A stretch of 64,000 bases of DNA from Mycobacterium stomatepiae (GTDB lineage: Bacteria > Actinomycetota > Actinomycetes > Mycobacteriales > Mycobacteriaceae): assembly GCF_010731715.1 (NCBI RefSeq), contig NZ_AP022587.1:4216001-4280000 (forward strand). The letters run 5' to 3'. The translations under genes were made by a program, and so were the position numbers. Below are positions 8,941 to 17,233 of the stretch, piece after piece (position 1 is the stretch's first letter; the number at the start of each line of letters is the position of its first letter). The notes under the pieces were generated by a model that had not been told where the DNA came from, did not search any database, and saw only the letters and a program-made list of their open reading frames with translations.

Positions 8941-10044
8941 ATGGCGAATTCCCTGTGTGAGCGCCTCGGCATCGAATTCCCACTTTTCGCTTTTTCCCAT
9001 TGCCGCGACGTCGTCGCGGAGGTCAGTAAGGCCGGGGGATACGGCGTGCTGGGGGCGCTGGCCTACGACGCCGAGCGCCTCGAAGTCGAGTTGTCCTGGA
9101 TCGACGAGCATGTCGCTGGCCGACCGTACGGCGTGGACTTCGCGATGCCGGAGAAGTTCGTCGGTAAGGGCGAGCCCTACAGCCTCGAAGCGTTGCGCAA
9201 GCTCATTCCAGCCAGTCACACCGAACACCTGGAGAAGGTGCTGGCTAATCACGGTGTGCCGCCGCTACCGGAGGACGGCGAGCGACGGGTGATAGCCGCG
9301 GGCCTCGGGGTCGAGGCGGAAGGCCCGGGCCAGGTCGAGGTCGCGCTTCGCCACCCGGTGTCGATGATCGTCAATGCGCTCGGCCCGCCACCGGCATACG
9401 CTATCGAGGCCGCGCACGAAAAGGGAGTCCTGGTAGGCGCATTGAGCGGTTCGCCGCGGCACGCCCGGCGCAATGTCGACGCGGGAGTAGACGTGATCAT
9501 CGCCCAGGGCGGCGAGGCCGGGGGACATACCGGCGAGATCGCCACGATGGTGCTGGTGCCCGCGGTCGTGGATGAGGTCGGACCCAACATCCCGGTACTG
9601 GCTGCCGGGGGCATCGGCAACGGCCGGCAGATGGCCGCCGCGATGGCCCTTGGCGCACAAGGCGCTTGGACGGGATCGCTGTGGCTGACCGTTGCCGAGG
9701 CATCGACGGAACCGTGGGTGGTCGAGAACCTGCTGAAGGCCGGGTACTCCGACACGGTGCGTTCGCGCGCGATGACCGGCAAACCTGCCCGGCAGATCCG
9801 CACCGAATGGACCGAGGCCTGGGAAGGACCCGATAATCCCGAGCCACTGCCAATGCCGTTGCAGGGCATCGTGTATGCGGATGCATCCGCGCGGTTCATG
9901 CGGGCGCGGTCGAGCGCGTTGTCGGGCTCTCCGGCGGGGCAGATCGTCGGGTCGATCAACAGGGTGCGACGCTCGCGAGAGGTGGTTCTCGACATCGTCG
10001 AGGAATGGCTGAGCACCGTGCGGCGTCTGGCAGAAGACAGCTGA
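8941..10044 (+). CDS. Nitronate monooxygenase family flavoprotein (NPD family)
   Basis: FMN-binding TIM-barrel protein, 367 residues, of the nitronate monooxygenase/2-nitropropane dioxygenase superfamily. Typical segments are GYGVLGA near the N-terminus, IAQGGEAGGHTGE (about residues 185-197) and AAGGIGNGRQMAAAMALGA (phosphate-binding). Real substrates of this branch are often not nitronates. Start ATG at 8941 follows GGAAAGG. The KshA-like oxygenase starts 13 nt after its stop, so the two are likely co-transcribed and the flavoenzyme may act in the same steroid or lipid pathway. Confidence 0.85.
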   Translation: MANSLCERLGIEFPLFAFSHCRDVVAEVSKAGGYGVLGALAYDAERLEVELSWIDEHVAGRPYGVDFAMPEKFVGKGEPYSLEALRKLIPASHTEHLEKVLANHGVPPLPEDGERRVIAAGLGVEAEGPGQVEVALRHPVSMIVNALGPPPAYAIEAAHEKGVLVGALSGSPRHARRNVDAGVDVIIAQGGEAGGHTGEIATMVLVPAVVDEVGPNIPVLAAGGIGNGRQMAAAMALGAQGAWTGSLWLTVAEASTEPWVVENLLKAGYSDTVRSRAMTGKPARQIRTEWTEAWEGPDNPEPLPMPLQGIVYADASARFMRARSSALSGSPAGQIVGSINRVRRSREVVLDIVEEWLSTVRRLAEDS

Positions 10045-10056
10045 GGAGGAATCGCT

Positions 10057-11190
10057 GTGGTCAACGACGACGTTCGGGACATCGACACCGGCGTACCCAT
10101 GACGCGGTTCGCCCGCGGCTGGCACTGCATCGGCCTAGCAGACGACTTCCGCGACGGAAAGCCGCACGCCATTAACGCATTCGATACTCGCCTGGTGGTC
10201 TTCGCCGACTCCGACGGCGCAGTGCACGTCCTCGATGCGTACTGCCGGCACATGGGCGGCGACCTTTCACAAGGTACGATCAAGGGCGATTCGGTGGCAT
10301 GCCCGTTTCACGACTGGCGCTGGCAGGGCTCGACCGGGCGCTGCTCGCTGGTGCCCTATGCCAAGCGCACGCCCAAACTGGCCCGCACCCGGCGTTGGCC
10401 GACCGGGGAGGTCAACGGCCAACTGCTCGTCTGGCACGACCCCGAGGGTTCGACGCCCGCCCCCGAGATCTTCCCGCCGACAATCGACGGGTACGCCGAA
10501 GGGCAATGGTCGCCGTGGTCGTGGAACTCGATCCTCATCGAGGGGTCGCACTGCCGCGAGATCGTCGACAACAACGTGGACATGGCCCACTTCTTCTACA
10601 TCCACCACGCGTACCCGACCTTTTTCAAGAACATCATCGAAGGCCACACGGCGACTCAGCTCATGGAGTCAAAGGCCCGCCCCGATACGACGGCGAACTA
10701 CGAGAAGCTTTGGGAGGGGACGAAGCTGCGGTCCGAGGCGACGTATTTCGGCCCCGCCTACATGATCAACTGGCTGCACAACGACGTGGCGCCGGACTTC
10801 ACGATCGAGGTGGCGCTGATCAACTGCCACTATCCGGTCACTCACGACTCGTTCGTGCTGCAATGGGGCGTGGCCGTTCAGGAACTCCCCGGCATGCCGG
10901 CGGCCAACGCGGCCAAGCTCGCCGCTGCCATGAGCCGATCTTTCGGCGAGGGCTTTCTCGACGACGTCGAGATCTGGAAGCACAAGACGCGCATCGAGAA
11001 CCCGTTGCTCACCGAGGAGGACGGCGCGGTGTATCAACACCGGCGCTGGTACGAGCAGTTCTATGTCGACGCCGCCGACGTCACCGCGGAGATGACCGAC
11101 CGGTTCGAAGCCGAGGTGGACACCAACCACGCCAACAAGTTTTGGCAGCGCGAGGTCGCCGAGAACCTCGCGTCGACTACCCAGAAATAA
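10057..11190 (+). CDS. Rieske oxygenase, 3-ketosteroid 9-alpha-hydroxylase oxygenase-like (KshA-like)
   Basis: The 377-residue oxygenase matches the KshA pattern. The Rieske centre is CRHMGGDLSQG...CPFHDW (CxH ... CxxH), followed by the KshA-like LVPYAKRTPKLARTR. The mononuclear iron segment is NNVDMAHFFYIHHAYPT (two His four residues apart). KshA opens the steroid B ring with electrons from KshB. Mycobacteria often carry several KshA paralogues, so the substrate here may be another sterol intermediate. The start is GTG at 10057 after GAGGAGGA. No KshB reductase is nearby. Confidence 0.85.
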   Translation: MVNDDVRDIDTGVPMTRFARGWHCIGLADDFRDGKPHAINAFDTRLVVFADSDGAVHVLDAYCRHMGGDLSQGTIKGDSVACPFHDWRWQGSTGRCSLVPYAKRTPKLARTRRWPTGEVNGQLLVWHDPEGSTPAPEIFPPTIDGYAEGQWSPWSWNSILIEGSHCREIVDNNVDMAHFFYIHHAYPTFFKNIIEGHTATQLMESKARPDTTANYEKLWEGTKLRSEATYFGPAYMINWLHNDVAPDFTIEVALINCHYPVTHDSFVLQWGVAVQELPGMPAANAAKLAAAMSRSFGEGFLDDVEIWKHKTRIENPLLTEEDGAVYQHRRWYEQFYVDAADVTAEMTDRFEAEVDTNHANKFWQREVAENLASTTQK

Positions 11191-11259
11191 CGCTCTCCTC
11201 CCACAGTGGGAGGAAATTTCTCCTGGCCGAATCCCGGTATTCGCCACATGCTGGGTGGG

Positions 11260-12087
11260 ATGACATCGAAGACTGTCTTGCGGGTTGCAATCACGGGAGG
11301 TACTCGCGGCATAGGTCTCGCCATAGCCGAGGCATGTGTGCGGGCTGGGATGACGGTGGCGATCGGCGCCCGCAATGGTGCTCAAAGTGACCAGTTAGCA
11401 AGGCAATTGGGCGATCGCGCAGTCGGGTTCGCACTCGATGTGCGCGACAGCGACCAGTTCGACGCCTTCTTAACCCGCGCCGAGGAACACATCGGTCCGC
11501 TCGACGCACTCATCAACAATGCGGGAATACTGCATACCGGCAAGTTCGTCGACGAAGACCCCGCCGACACCCAGCGATCACTCGATATCAACCTGAACGG
11601 AGTGATGATCGGAACCCGGCTGGCCCTGCGGCGTTTCCTGCCCCGCCGGCAGGGTCACATCGTGAACATGGCTTCGGCCGGCGGAGAAATCGCCCTGGCG
11701 GGCGAGGCAACCTATGCCGCCAGTAAGCATGCGGTGGTCGGGTTCACCCGTTCGATCCGCGCCGAAACGCGTGGCACCGGTGTCCGCACAACGATTGCGT
11801 TGCCCGGATTCACCGACACCGACATGTGCACGGGACTCGAGATGCGGCGGGGAATGCGCTTGGTAAGCCCCGATGTGGTTGCCGACGCGATCGTCGGTGC
11901 GCTTCGCACGGGAAAAGAAGAGCTGTACGTTCCTCGGGAGTTAGGCGCGATTGCCAAAGCCATTGCGGGGACACCACCGTGGATAGCCGACCGGGTGAAG
12001 CGCGCCTTCGGACTCGACCAAATTATCTTGCACGCCGACGCGAGTGCGCGTCGCGGCTATCTCCGCAGTGTCAAGCAGCCGTCCTGA
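11260..12087 (+). CDS. Short-chain dehydrogenase/reductase
   Basis: Classical SDR of 275 residues. It has the cofactor motif TGGTRGIGLA near the N-terminus, NNAG (about residue 86), Ser in MASAGGE, and YAASK as the catalytic Tyr/Lys. The longest frame begins at GTG 11206, but the extra residues are not SDR-like. ATG 11260 puts the first beta-strand at the usual place, and ATG 11248 is also possible. It follows the KshA-like gene by 69 nt and may reduce or oxidise a hydroxy/keto intermediate of the same pathway. The size agrees with the Rv0851c group. Confidence 0.83.
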   Translation: MTSKTVLRVAITGGTRGIGLAIAEACVRAGMTVAIGARNGAQSDQLARQLGDRAVGFALDVRDSDQFDAFLTRAEEHIGPLDALINNAGILHTGKFVDEDPADTQRSLDINLNGVMIGTRLALRRFLPRRQGHIVNMASAGGEIALAGEATYAASKHAVVGFTRSIRAETRGTGVRTTIALPGFTDTDMCTGLEMRRGMRLVSPDVVADAIVGALRTGKEELYVPRELGAIAKAIAGTPPWIADRVKRAFGLDQIILHADASARRGYLRSVKQPS

Positions 12088-12310
12088 TCGGCTAGCCGAA
12101 CCCGCCTGGTCCGGAAACGTGAGGTCAACCGATGCGGTGCGGACAATCCGTCCGTGATCGCGGAAGTCATCCGGATCGGACCGCCGCCCGTAAGATCGCT
12201 AGGCAAATAGGAGAGATTCCTTCAGCAGACAATGTGGTGGCCCTGCTGACGAACGAAATGCTAAATGTTTGATCTGCCAACGATATTGACCGACTCCCGA
12301 TTGACCGGGC

Positions 12311-13441
12311 CTAGCCCACTCCGGCGATCAGCCCCCGAGCCGCCTGTAATTCGGTAGGCCGATAGGGCCGTCCATCGGGCAGCAGCAGGTCGTGGAACCA
12401 CAGCTTCGGCGGTGCCGGATACGGGTGATTCCATGAGTCCCAAGGGAAGTAGGTCTGGGTTTTCCCGGCTACCAATCCCCAGTTGAATGCACCGACGTTG
12501 TGCCGCTTGGCAATTGGCAGGATCGTTTCGATGGTGCTGCCTTGGGACCGGGCCATATACTCGGTGCACAGGATGGGACGCCCCATTGGAGCCAATTCGT
12601 TGATCTTCGACTCGAACTCGGCCGGTTTCCCGTAGTTGTGGAAGGTGATCACGTCGGCGTTGTCGAGCTGGATGGCACTGATCGCGCTACGGCTACCCGG
12701 ATCTCCCCACGACCCTTGCCACACACCGCTCGTCAATGGCTGGGCGGGATCAACCGAACGCGCCCACCGGAACACCTGCGGCAGCAGGTCGGCCACCCGC
12801 TGCAGCTTGTCCGCGCGCTCGACCTTGCGGTATTCCTTCGCGGGATTGTCGGGTTCGTTCCACAGGTCCCAACCCAAAACCCGGTCGTCGTTGCGGAACT
12901 GACTCAACACACCGGTGACGTAGTCCTGCATGACCGGGACGTAACGGGGGTCGCCGAGGCGCTCAGCACCCGGACCCTGCACCCAGCCGGAGTTGTGCAC
13001 GCCCGGTACCGGCGCGTGCTGCGGGCCGACCTTGGGGAAAGGGTCCCAGCACGAGTCGAACAGCACGAAGAGCGGCTTGATGCCGTGGCGCGACGCGATT
13101 CCGACGAATTGGCTCAGACGGCTTTGGAAGCCCTGGCGGTCGCTGGCCCACAACTGATCGTGGAGGAAGACGCGCATGGTGTTGAACCCGAGCGTGCGGG
13201 CCACACCCAGTTCGCCGTCGATGCGTTGCGGGTCAAACGTTCCCGGCTGAAACATCTCCAGCTGATTGATGGCGGTGGACGGGATGTAGTTCGCGCCGAC
13301 AAGCCAGCCCTGCGCTTGGTACCAGGTCTTGGCGCGGTCCGCCGACCACCGGCCTGCCTCGGCAGAAGCACGCGGAATGTGGGCCAGCGCCGCGCCCGCT
13401 GCCAGCATGACTGGCAACTTCAGGGCCGTTCGGCGGTTCAC
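12311..13441 (-). CDS. Secreted glycoside hydrolase, family 5-like
   Basis: Begins with a twin-arginine-like signal peptide (NRRTALKLPVMLAAGAALA, then a probable AxA site about residue 27). The mature part is a GH5-type TIM barrel. LGWDLWNEPDN carries the acid/base Glu, FHNYGKP is typical, and PILCTEYM holds the nucleophile Glu. The product of 376 residues would act on a beta-linked polysaccharide outside the cell or in the envelope; the substrate is not evident. The start is GTG at 13441. It is flanked by convergent and unrelated genes and looks like a single-gene unit. Confidence 0.85.
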   Translation of the reverse strand: MNRRTALKLPVMLAAGAALAHIPRASAEAGRWSADRAKTWYQAQGWLVGANYIPSTAINQLEMFQPGTFDPQRIDGELGVARTLGFNTMRVFLHDQLWASDRQGFQSRLSQFVGIASRHGIKPLFVLFDSCWDPFPKVGPQHAPVPGVHNSGWVQGPGAERLGDPRYVPVMQDYVTGVLSQFRNDDRVLGWDLWNEPDNPAKEYRKVERADKLQRVADLLPQVFRWARSVDPAQPLTSGVWQGSWGDPGSRSAISAIQLDNADVITFHNYGKPAEFESKINELAPMGRPILCTEYMARSQGSTIETILPIAKRHNVGAFNWGLVAGKTQTYFPWDSWNHPYPAPPKLWFHDLLLPDGRPYRPTELQAARGLIAGVG

Positions 13442-13536
13442 GTAGTGACACTAGATTTCCCTTGTCCCGCAGGAGGTTCGACGCGCCGATCGCAATGATT
13501 TGAGGTTAGGAATTGTGACCTGATCGTGATCTGGTG

Positions 13537-14049
13537 CTAGCGCAGCTTACGGCCGTAGTTGTCTTTCACGCTGCCGGTGAACATCATGATCGCATCGACA
13601 ATCGCCCACACGGCGCTGCCGATCAGAACCGGCAATGCGATAAAGCAGAACAGGCTGAGGACGAGTCCCACGAGGCCGAGTATCAGCTGTGCGACCGCAA
13701 TCTGGGTCGAGTCGATGTAGAAGCGGCCGATGCCGAAAAGACCAAAGAAGAGCTGCAACAGCCCCGCGGTGGTACCGGACTTGTCCGACAGTGGAACACC
13801 CGTCGCCGGATCGCGACCGAACGGCGCTTGGGGATCGACCCCCGGATACCGGGAATAGCCGGGATACGGCTGCGGATAGCCGGGCGACGGGTAGCCCGGC
13901 TGTGGCGGCAGATAGCCGGGTTGCTGTGGGTATCCCGGATATCCCGAGGGCGATGGCATCGGCGGGCCTTGGGGCGGCACGTAACCGGGCGGCTGCCAGC
14001 CCTCGGGCGGCGGGCCGACGGGGAATCCGGGTGGGTTGGGTATCGACAT
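13537..14049 (-). CDS. TM2-domain membrane protein with Pro/Gly/Tyr-rich N-terminus
   Basis: Residues 1-75 are a low-complexity tail with repeated PGYP/GYPQ units. Residues about 90-165 form a TM2 domain: LLQLFFGLFGIGRFYI, a short turn, then a second hydrophobic helix pair ending AVWAIVDAIMMFTG. TM2 proteins are small inner-membrane proteins of unknown biochemical role. The Pro/Tyr tail is exposed to the cytoplasm in related mycobacterial proteins and may bind partners. Start ATG at 14049. Confidence 0.88.
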   Translation of the reverse strand: MSIPNPPGFPVGPPPEGWQPPGYVPPQGPPMPSPSGYPGYPQQPGYLPPQPGYPSPGYPQPYPGYSRYPGVDPQAPFGRDPATGVPLSDKSGTTAGLLQLFFGLFGIGRFYIDSTQIAVAQLILGLVGLVLSLFCFIALPVLIGSAVWAIVDAIMMFTGSVKDNYGRKLR

Positions 14050-14214
14050 TGCTACGAGTTAACCCTGCCGGGGCCGGTGCGTCCATTCGTTATGCACCTA
14101 GCGCGGACATCTGGCGAGCAACCAGCCGACATAGCCATATTCATGTAGACACAAATAATTGCCTATTGCTACTATCGCATCCGACATTGTTTTGCTGATC
14201 CGGGGAGTGTGCCG

Positions 14215-14547
14215 GTGCGGTCCATGTCCTTCGACCCGGCGGTGGCCGTCATCGGTAGCCAGATCGTCGGCAGCGCGATGCAGGCACTTCAGACCGGCGC
14301 AGCGGCGGAGCCGGCGGTGGCCGCGCTCGCTCCCGCCGGTGCCGAAGAGGTCTCGGCGCTGGCGGCAGCGGCGTTCGTGGCGGAGGCCACCCAAATGCTG
14401 GCCTTCCTCACCGCGGCGCACACGGAACTGGCGCGGACGGGCAACGCGCTGGTCGAGATCGCCCGAATCTACGCCGAGACCGACGGGGCCGCGGCCCGCC
14501 GCCTGAACGAGCTCCGCCCTGCGGTCGGCTACCGGATAGCCGGATAA
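14215..14547 (+). CDS. PE-family-like protein (ESX secretion signal)
   Basis: About 110 residues resembling a lone PE domain. It starts MSFDPAVAVIGSQ, then an Ala-rich helix and the PE-like turn LAPAGAEEVSALAAAAF. A second helix ends IARIYAETD, which contains the YxxxD type VII secretion signal. There is no PGRS or long C-terminal part and no PPE gene beside it. Start: GTG 14215 has GGGGAG at good spacing; GTG 14209 and ATG 14224 (the canonical MSF) are alternatives. Membership is by pattern and is less secure than the fold of the signal. Confidence 0.65.
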   Translation: MRSMSFDPAVAVIGSQIVGSAMQALQTGAAAEPAVAALAPAGAEEVSALAAAAFVAEATQMLAFLTAAHTELARTGNALVEIARIYAETDGAAARRLNELRPAVGYRIAG

Positions 14548-14628
14548 CCGCGGCGGGACGGCAAATTCGGCGGGGCGAGTCGGTGACGCCTCTTCTAACT
14601 TTCACGTCGGCGGCGTGATACTTACGAG

Positions 14629-15015
14629 ATGTCCGATCGCAACGTGCTCGGCGGCCCGCTGCAGCCGTGCGGCACCGAGCCACTCACCGGTTACTACCGC
14701 GACGGCTGTTGCTCGAGCGGACCCGAGGACGCCGGCCGACACACCATCTGTGCGGTGATGACCGCCGAGTTCCTCGAACATCAGCGGTCCATCGGCAACG
14801 ACTTGCTGACGCCGGTGCCCGAGTACCGGTTTCCGGGTCTGCTGCCCGGCGATCGTTGGTGTGTCACCGCCCTGAATTGGCTTCGGGCGCATCGCGACGG
14901 CTGTGCCGCGCCGGTGGTGCTGGCCAGCACCCATGAACGCACGCTGGAGGTCGTGCCCCTCGAGGCGCTGATGGAACACCAGGTCGACGTTCCCGACGAC
15001 CTGGCTAACTTGTAG
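14629..15015 (+). CDS. DUF2237 family protein
   Basis: Conserved cytoplasmic protein of 128 residues. Typical DUF2237 marks are LGGPLQPCGTEPLTGYYRDG at the N-terminus, then HTICAVMTAEFLEHQ and the central GDRWCVTALNW, with conserved Cys residues throughout. The function of the family is not known. The start is ATG at 14629. The last 11 bases overlap the end of the convergent IclR gene. Confidence 0.85.
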   Translation: MSDRNVLGGPLQPCGTEPLTGYYRDGCCSSGPEDAGRHTICAVMTAEFLEHQRSIGNDLLTPVPEYRFPGLLPGDRWCVTALNWLRAHRDGCAAPVVLASTHERTLEVVPLEALMEHQVDVPDDLANL

Positions 15016-15904
15016 GGCTCGCGAGCCGCGGTTCGATCCGCCGCGCCGCGGCACACACTTTCTCGCTGAGGCGTGTCACGTCGGCCGCGGTGAGTTCGGC
15101 GAAGGGCGCGGCGCTGATGGACATCGCGACCACGCCGTCATCGTCGAAGATCGGGGCGGAAATGGTGGCGACGCTGTGCGTATCGCTTTCGTCGAGTTCG
15201 GAGTCCAGCACGTCGATCACCGTGAGGTCGGCGAACGCCCGGGCCAGGCGAGCGGTTATCGCGTCGGGCTCCCCGTCTCCGCGCAGCGCGCGCAGTGCGG
15301 TATACACCTGACGGTATTCACGGCCGAGCCGTTCGACGGTGTATCCGCGGTCCCGAATCTCGCTGAGCACCGCGGTGATTCGCCGATATAGCGGGGTCGA
15401 CGGCTTGCCGATGCCCGCCAGCCAGGCGCGCTGCGCGCTGGCCGGACTCCAGGCAATGTAGTCGCGGCCGAATGGCGCGACCAGGGGCATGCGCAATCCG
15501 CGGTCGATGCGCATCCCGGAAGCGGATTCGCCGGCACTGTCGACCACGACGATGGCATTGCCCTCGCGGTGCGCCAGAAATGCTTGTGCCGCCGTCGATT
15601 CGGCGAGCTGCCGCACGATTCCATGAAAGACCCGGTCGTCCGCCGGCCGCGTCAACGACGCAATGCCCGGCCCCCAGGAGTAGGCGGCTGTCGCGACGTC
15701 ACGCACCACCCAGTGATGGGCGGTCAGCGTCGTCAGGATGGCGTGCCCGGTGGCGCGGCTGATGCCCAGCTCGCGGGTGATCTCCGCAAGTGAAAACGCT
15801 CGGGCGGGCTGGGACCCGAGCAGCCGCATGACCGCGACCACGCGCTCGGTCGGTGGGGAAGTGGGTTGACGATGCGTCGGTCCCGCGTCTACCGTCCGTA
15901 TCAT
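15005..15904 (-). CDS. IclR-family transcriptional regulator
   Basis: Product of 299 residues with an N-terminal winged helix (TERVVAVMRLLGSQPARAFSLAEI, then GISRATGHAILTTL as recognition helix, about residues 20-70) and the C-terminal IclR effector domain. The frame stays open far upstream antisense to the sulfotransferase; that part is a shadow, and ATG 15904 gives a normal length. It is divergent from the sulfotransferase operon, with a 12-bp palindrome in the shared intergenic DNA. It probably controls both itself and that operon. Confidence 0.87.
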   Translation of the reverse strand: MIRTVDAGPTHRQPTSPPTERVVAVMRLLGSQPARAFSLAEITRELGISRATGHAILTTLTAHHWVVRDVATAAYSWGPGIASLTRPADDRVFHGIVRQLAESTAAQAFLAHREGNAIVVVDSAGESASGMRIDRGLRMPLVAPFGRDYIAWSPASAQRAWLAGIGKPSTPLYRRITAVLSEIRDRGYTVERLGREYRQVYTALRALRGDGEPDAITARLARAFADLTVIDVLDSELDESDTHSVATISAPIFDDDGVVAMSISAAPFAELTAADVTRLSEKVCAAARRIEPRLASPTS

Positions 15905-15905
15905 A

Positions 15906-15933
15906 TGTCGAATGATACGTCGAATATTCGACA
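15906..15933. promoter_or_regulatory. Palindromic operator candidate between iclR-type gene and sulfotransferase operon
   Basis: TGTCGAAT (15906-15913) is repeated inverted as ATTCGACA (15926-15933), and the inner TCGAATATTCGA (15920-15931) is a perfect 12-bp palindrome. It starts 2 bp upstream of the regulator start codon and ends 8 bp before the ribosome site of the operon, a good place for an autoregulating IclR protein. Confidence 0.6.
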
Positions 15934-15955
15934 CATGGTCGAGGAGGGCGGTCGC

Positions 15956-17224
15956 ATGGGCTCTGCGGGCCCCGACATCGCTGACATCGATTTCGACGAC
16001 CTGACCTCGCCGCAGCTGACCGATGTGCAGCGGCAGATCCTGGAATTCACCGAGGCCAAACAGATCGTTCTCGACGTCGACGGAATGCTCGCGGAGGCCG
16101 TCGAGCAAGCGGGCGCCGACGACCTGGACGACACCGACGGTTTCGGTGACCGGCTGACCGCGCACGTCGCCGCGATCGAAGCCGACGACGGCTTGCGTCA
16201 GCTCACTCGCTCGACCCTGCGGCAGCGAGTCGTTCGTCTGCTGCGAAACCGGTTGTCGCTCACCGACCTCGTCAAGCGTTATCCCGAGATCGAGTCGATC
16301 CCGATCGAGCAGCCGTTCATCGTCGTCGGGATGCCGCGCTCCGGCACCACCCATCGGGTGAATCTCATTGCCGCGGACCCGCGCCGGCGCGCGTTGCCGT
16401 ATTGGGAGAGCCAGGAGCCGATCCCCGCACGCGGCGAGGGCCCCGACATCTTCGGGATCGACCCGCGGTATGCGCGCGCCAAGTCCGAACACGACGCCCT
16501 GATGGTCAGCGCTCCCGTGGTGGCCGCCATGCACGACCGGTTCCCTGAGGCGATCGAGGAGGAGGTCGAGCTCCTCGATCTCGACCTGGCCGGCTACGTC
16601 CTGGAATGGCATGCCCGCGTTCCGGATTGGCGCGACTGTTACCTCGCGCTCGATCAAACACGGCACTACGCGTACCTGAAGAAGGTGTTGCAGGCGCTGA
16701 CCTTTCTGCGCGGACCGCGGACCTGGATCCTCAAGAGTCCTCAGCACTGCGAGCAGCTCGGCCCGCTGATGGCGACCTTTCCCGACGCGACGGTCGCTTT
16801 CACGCACCGCGACCCCGTCGCGGTGGTGCAGTCGGCGATCACGATGATGGCCTACTCCGATCGGCTGCGCCGCACGAGCATCGAGCCGGGTTGGCTTCTC
16901 GACTACTGGACCGATCGCGTGCACCGACTGCTCAGCGCCTGTGTCCGCGACCGCGACCTGGTACCACCCGAGCATAGCCTCGACCTGAACTTCCACCAGC
17001 TCAACGGCAACGAACTGCCATTGCTCGACGAGCTCTACCGGCGCGGTGGCGTCGAATTGACACCCAAGGTGCGCAAGCGATTCCAGCGCTACCTGGACGG
17101 CAATCCGCGCGGTAAGCACGGGCGCATCCGCTACGACTTGCAACGGCACTTCGGGGTCACGGCCGATGAACTGCGCGGGCGGTTCGACTTCTACTTCGAC
17201 CGGTTCGACGTCCGACCGGAATGA
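15956..17224 (+). CDS. PAPS-dependent sulfotransferase family protein
   Basis: Sulfotransferase_3-type enzyme of 422 residues. The 5'-phosphosulfate loop is FIVVGMPRSGTTHRVNL (about residues 120-137). The 3'-phosphate segment is TWILKSPQHCEQL, followed by FPDATVAFTHRDP. The enzyme would move sulfate from PAPS to a hydroxyl of a small lipid or sterol. I chose ATG 15956 because GAGGAGGG lies 7 nt before it; in-frame ATGs at 15905 and 15935 overlap the operator. First gene of an operon with a metallo-hydrolase, a VOC protein and an LLM oxidoreductase. Confidence 0.85.
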   Translation: MGSAGPDIADIDFDDLTSPQLTDVQRQILEFTEAKQIVLDVDGMLAEAVEQAGADDLDDTDGFGDRLTAHVAAIEADDGLRQLTRSTLRQRVVRLLRNRLSLTDLVKRYPEIESIPIEQPFIVVGMPRSGTTHRVNLIAADPRRRALPYWESQEPIPARGEGPDIFGIDPRYARAKSEHDALMVSAPVVAAMHDRFPEAIEEEVELLDLDLAGYVLEWHARVPDWRDCYLALDQTRHYAYLKKVLQALTFLRGPRTWILKSPQHCEQLGPLMATFPDATVAFTHRDPVAVVQSAITMMAYSDRLRRTSIEPGWLLDYWTDRVHRLLSACVRDRDLVPPEHSLDLNFHQLNGNELPLLDELYRRGGVELTPKVRKRFQRYLDGNPRGKHGRIRYDLQRHFGVTADELRGRFDFYFDRFDVRPE

Positions 17225-17233
17225 GGAGCATCG

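Noticed and set aside
12088-12099. Palindrome TCGGCTAGCCGA just after the SDR stop, as a terminator
   Set aside because: There is no loop to let the RNA fold, and no U-run; it could be chance.
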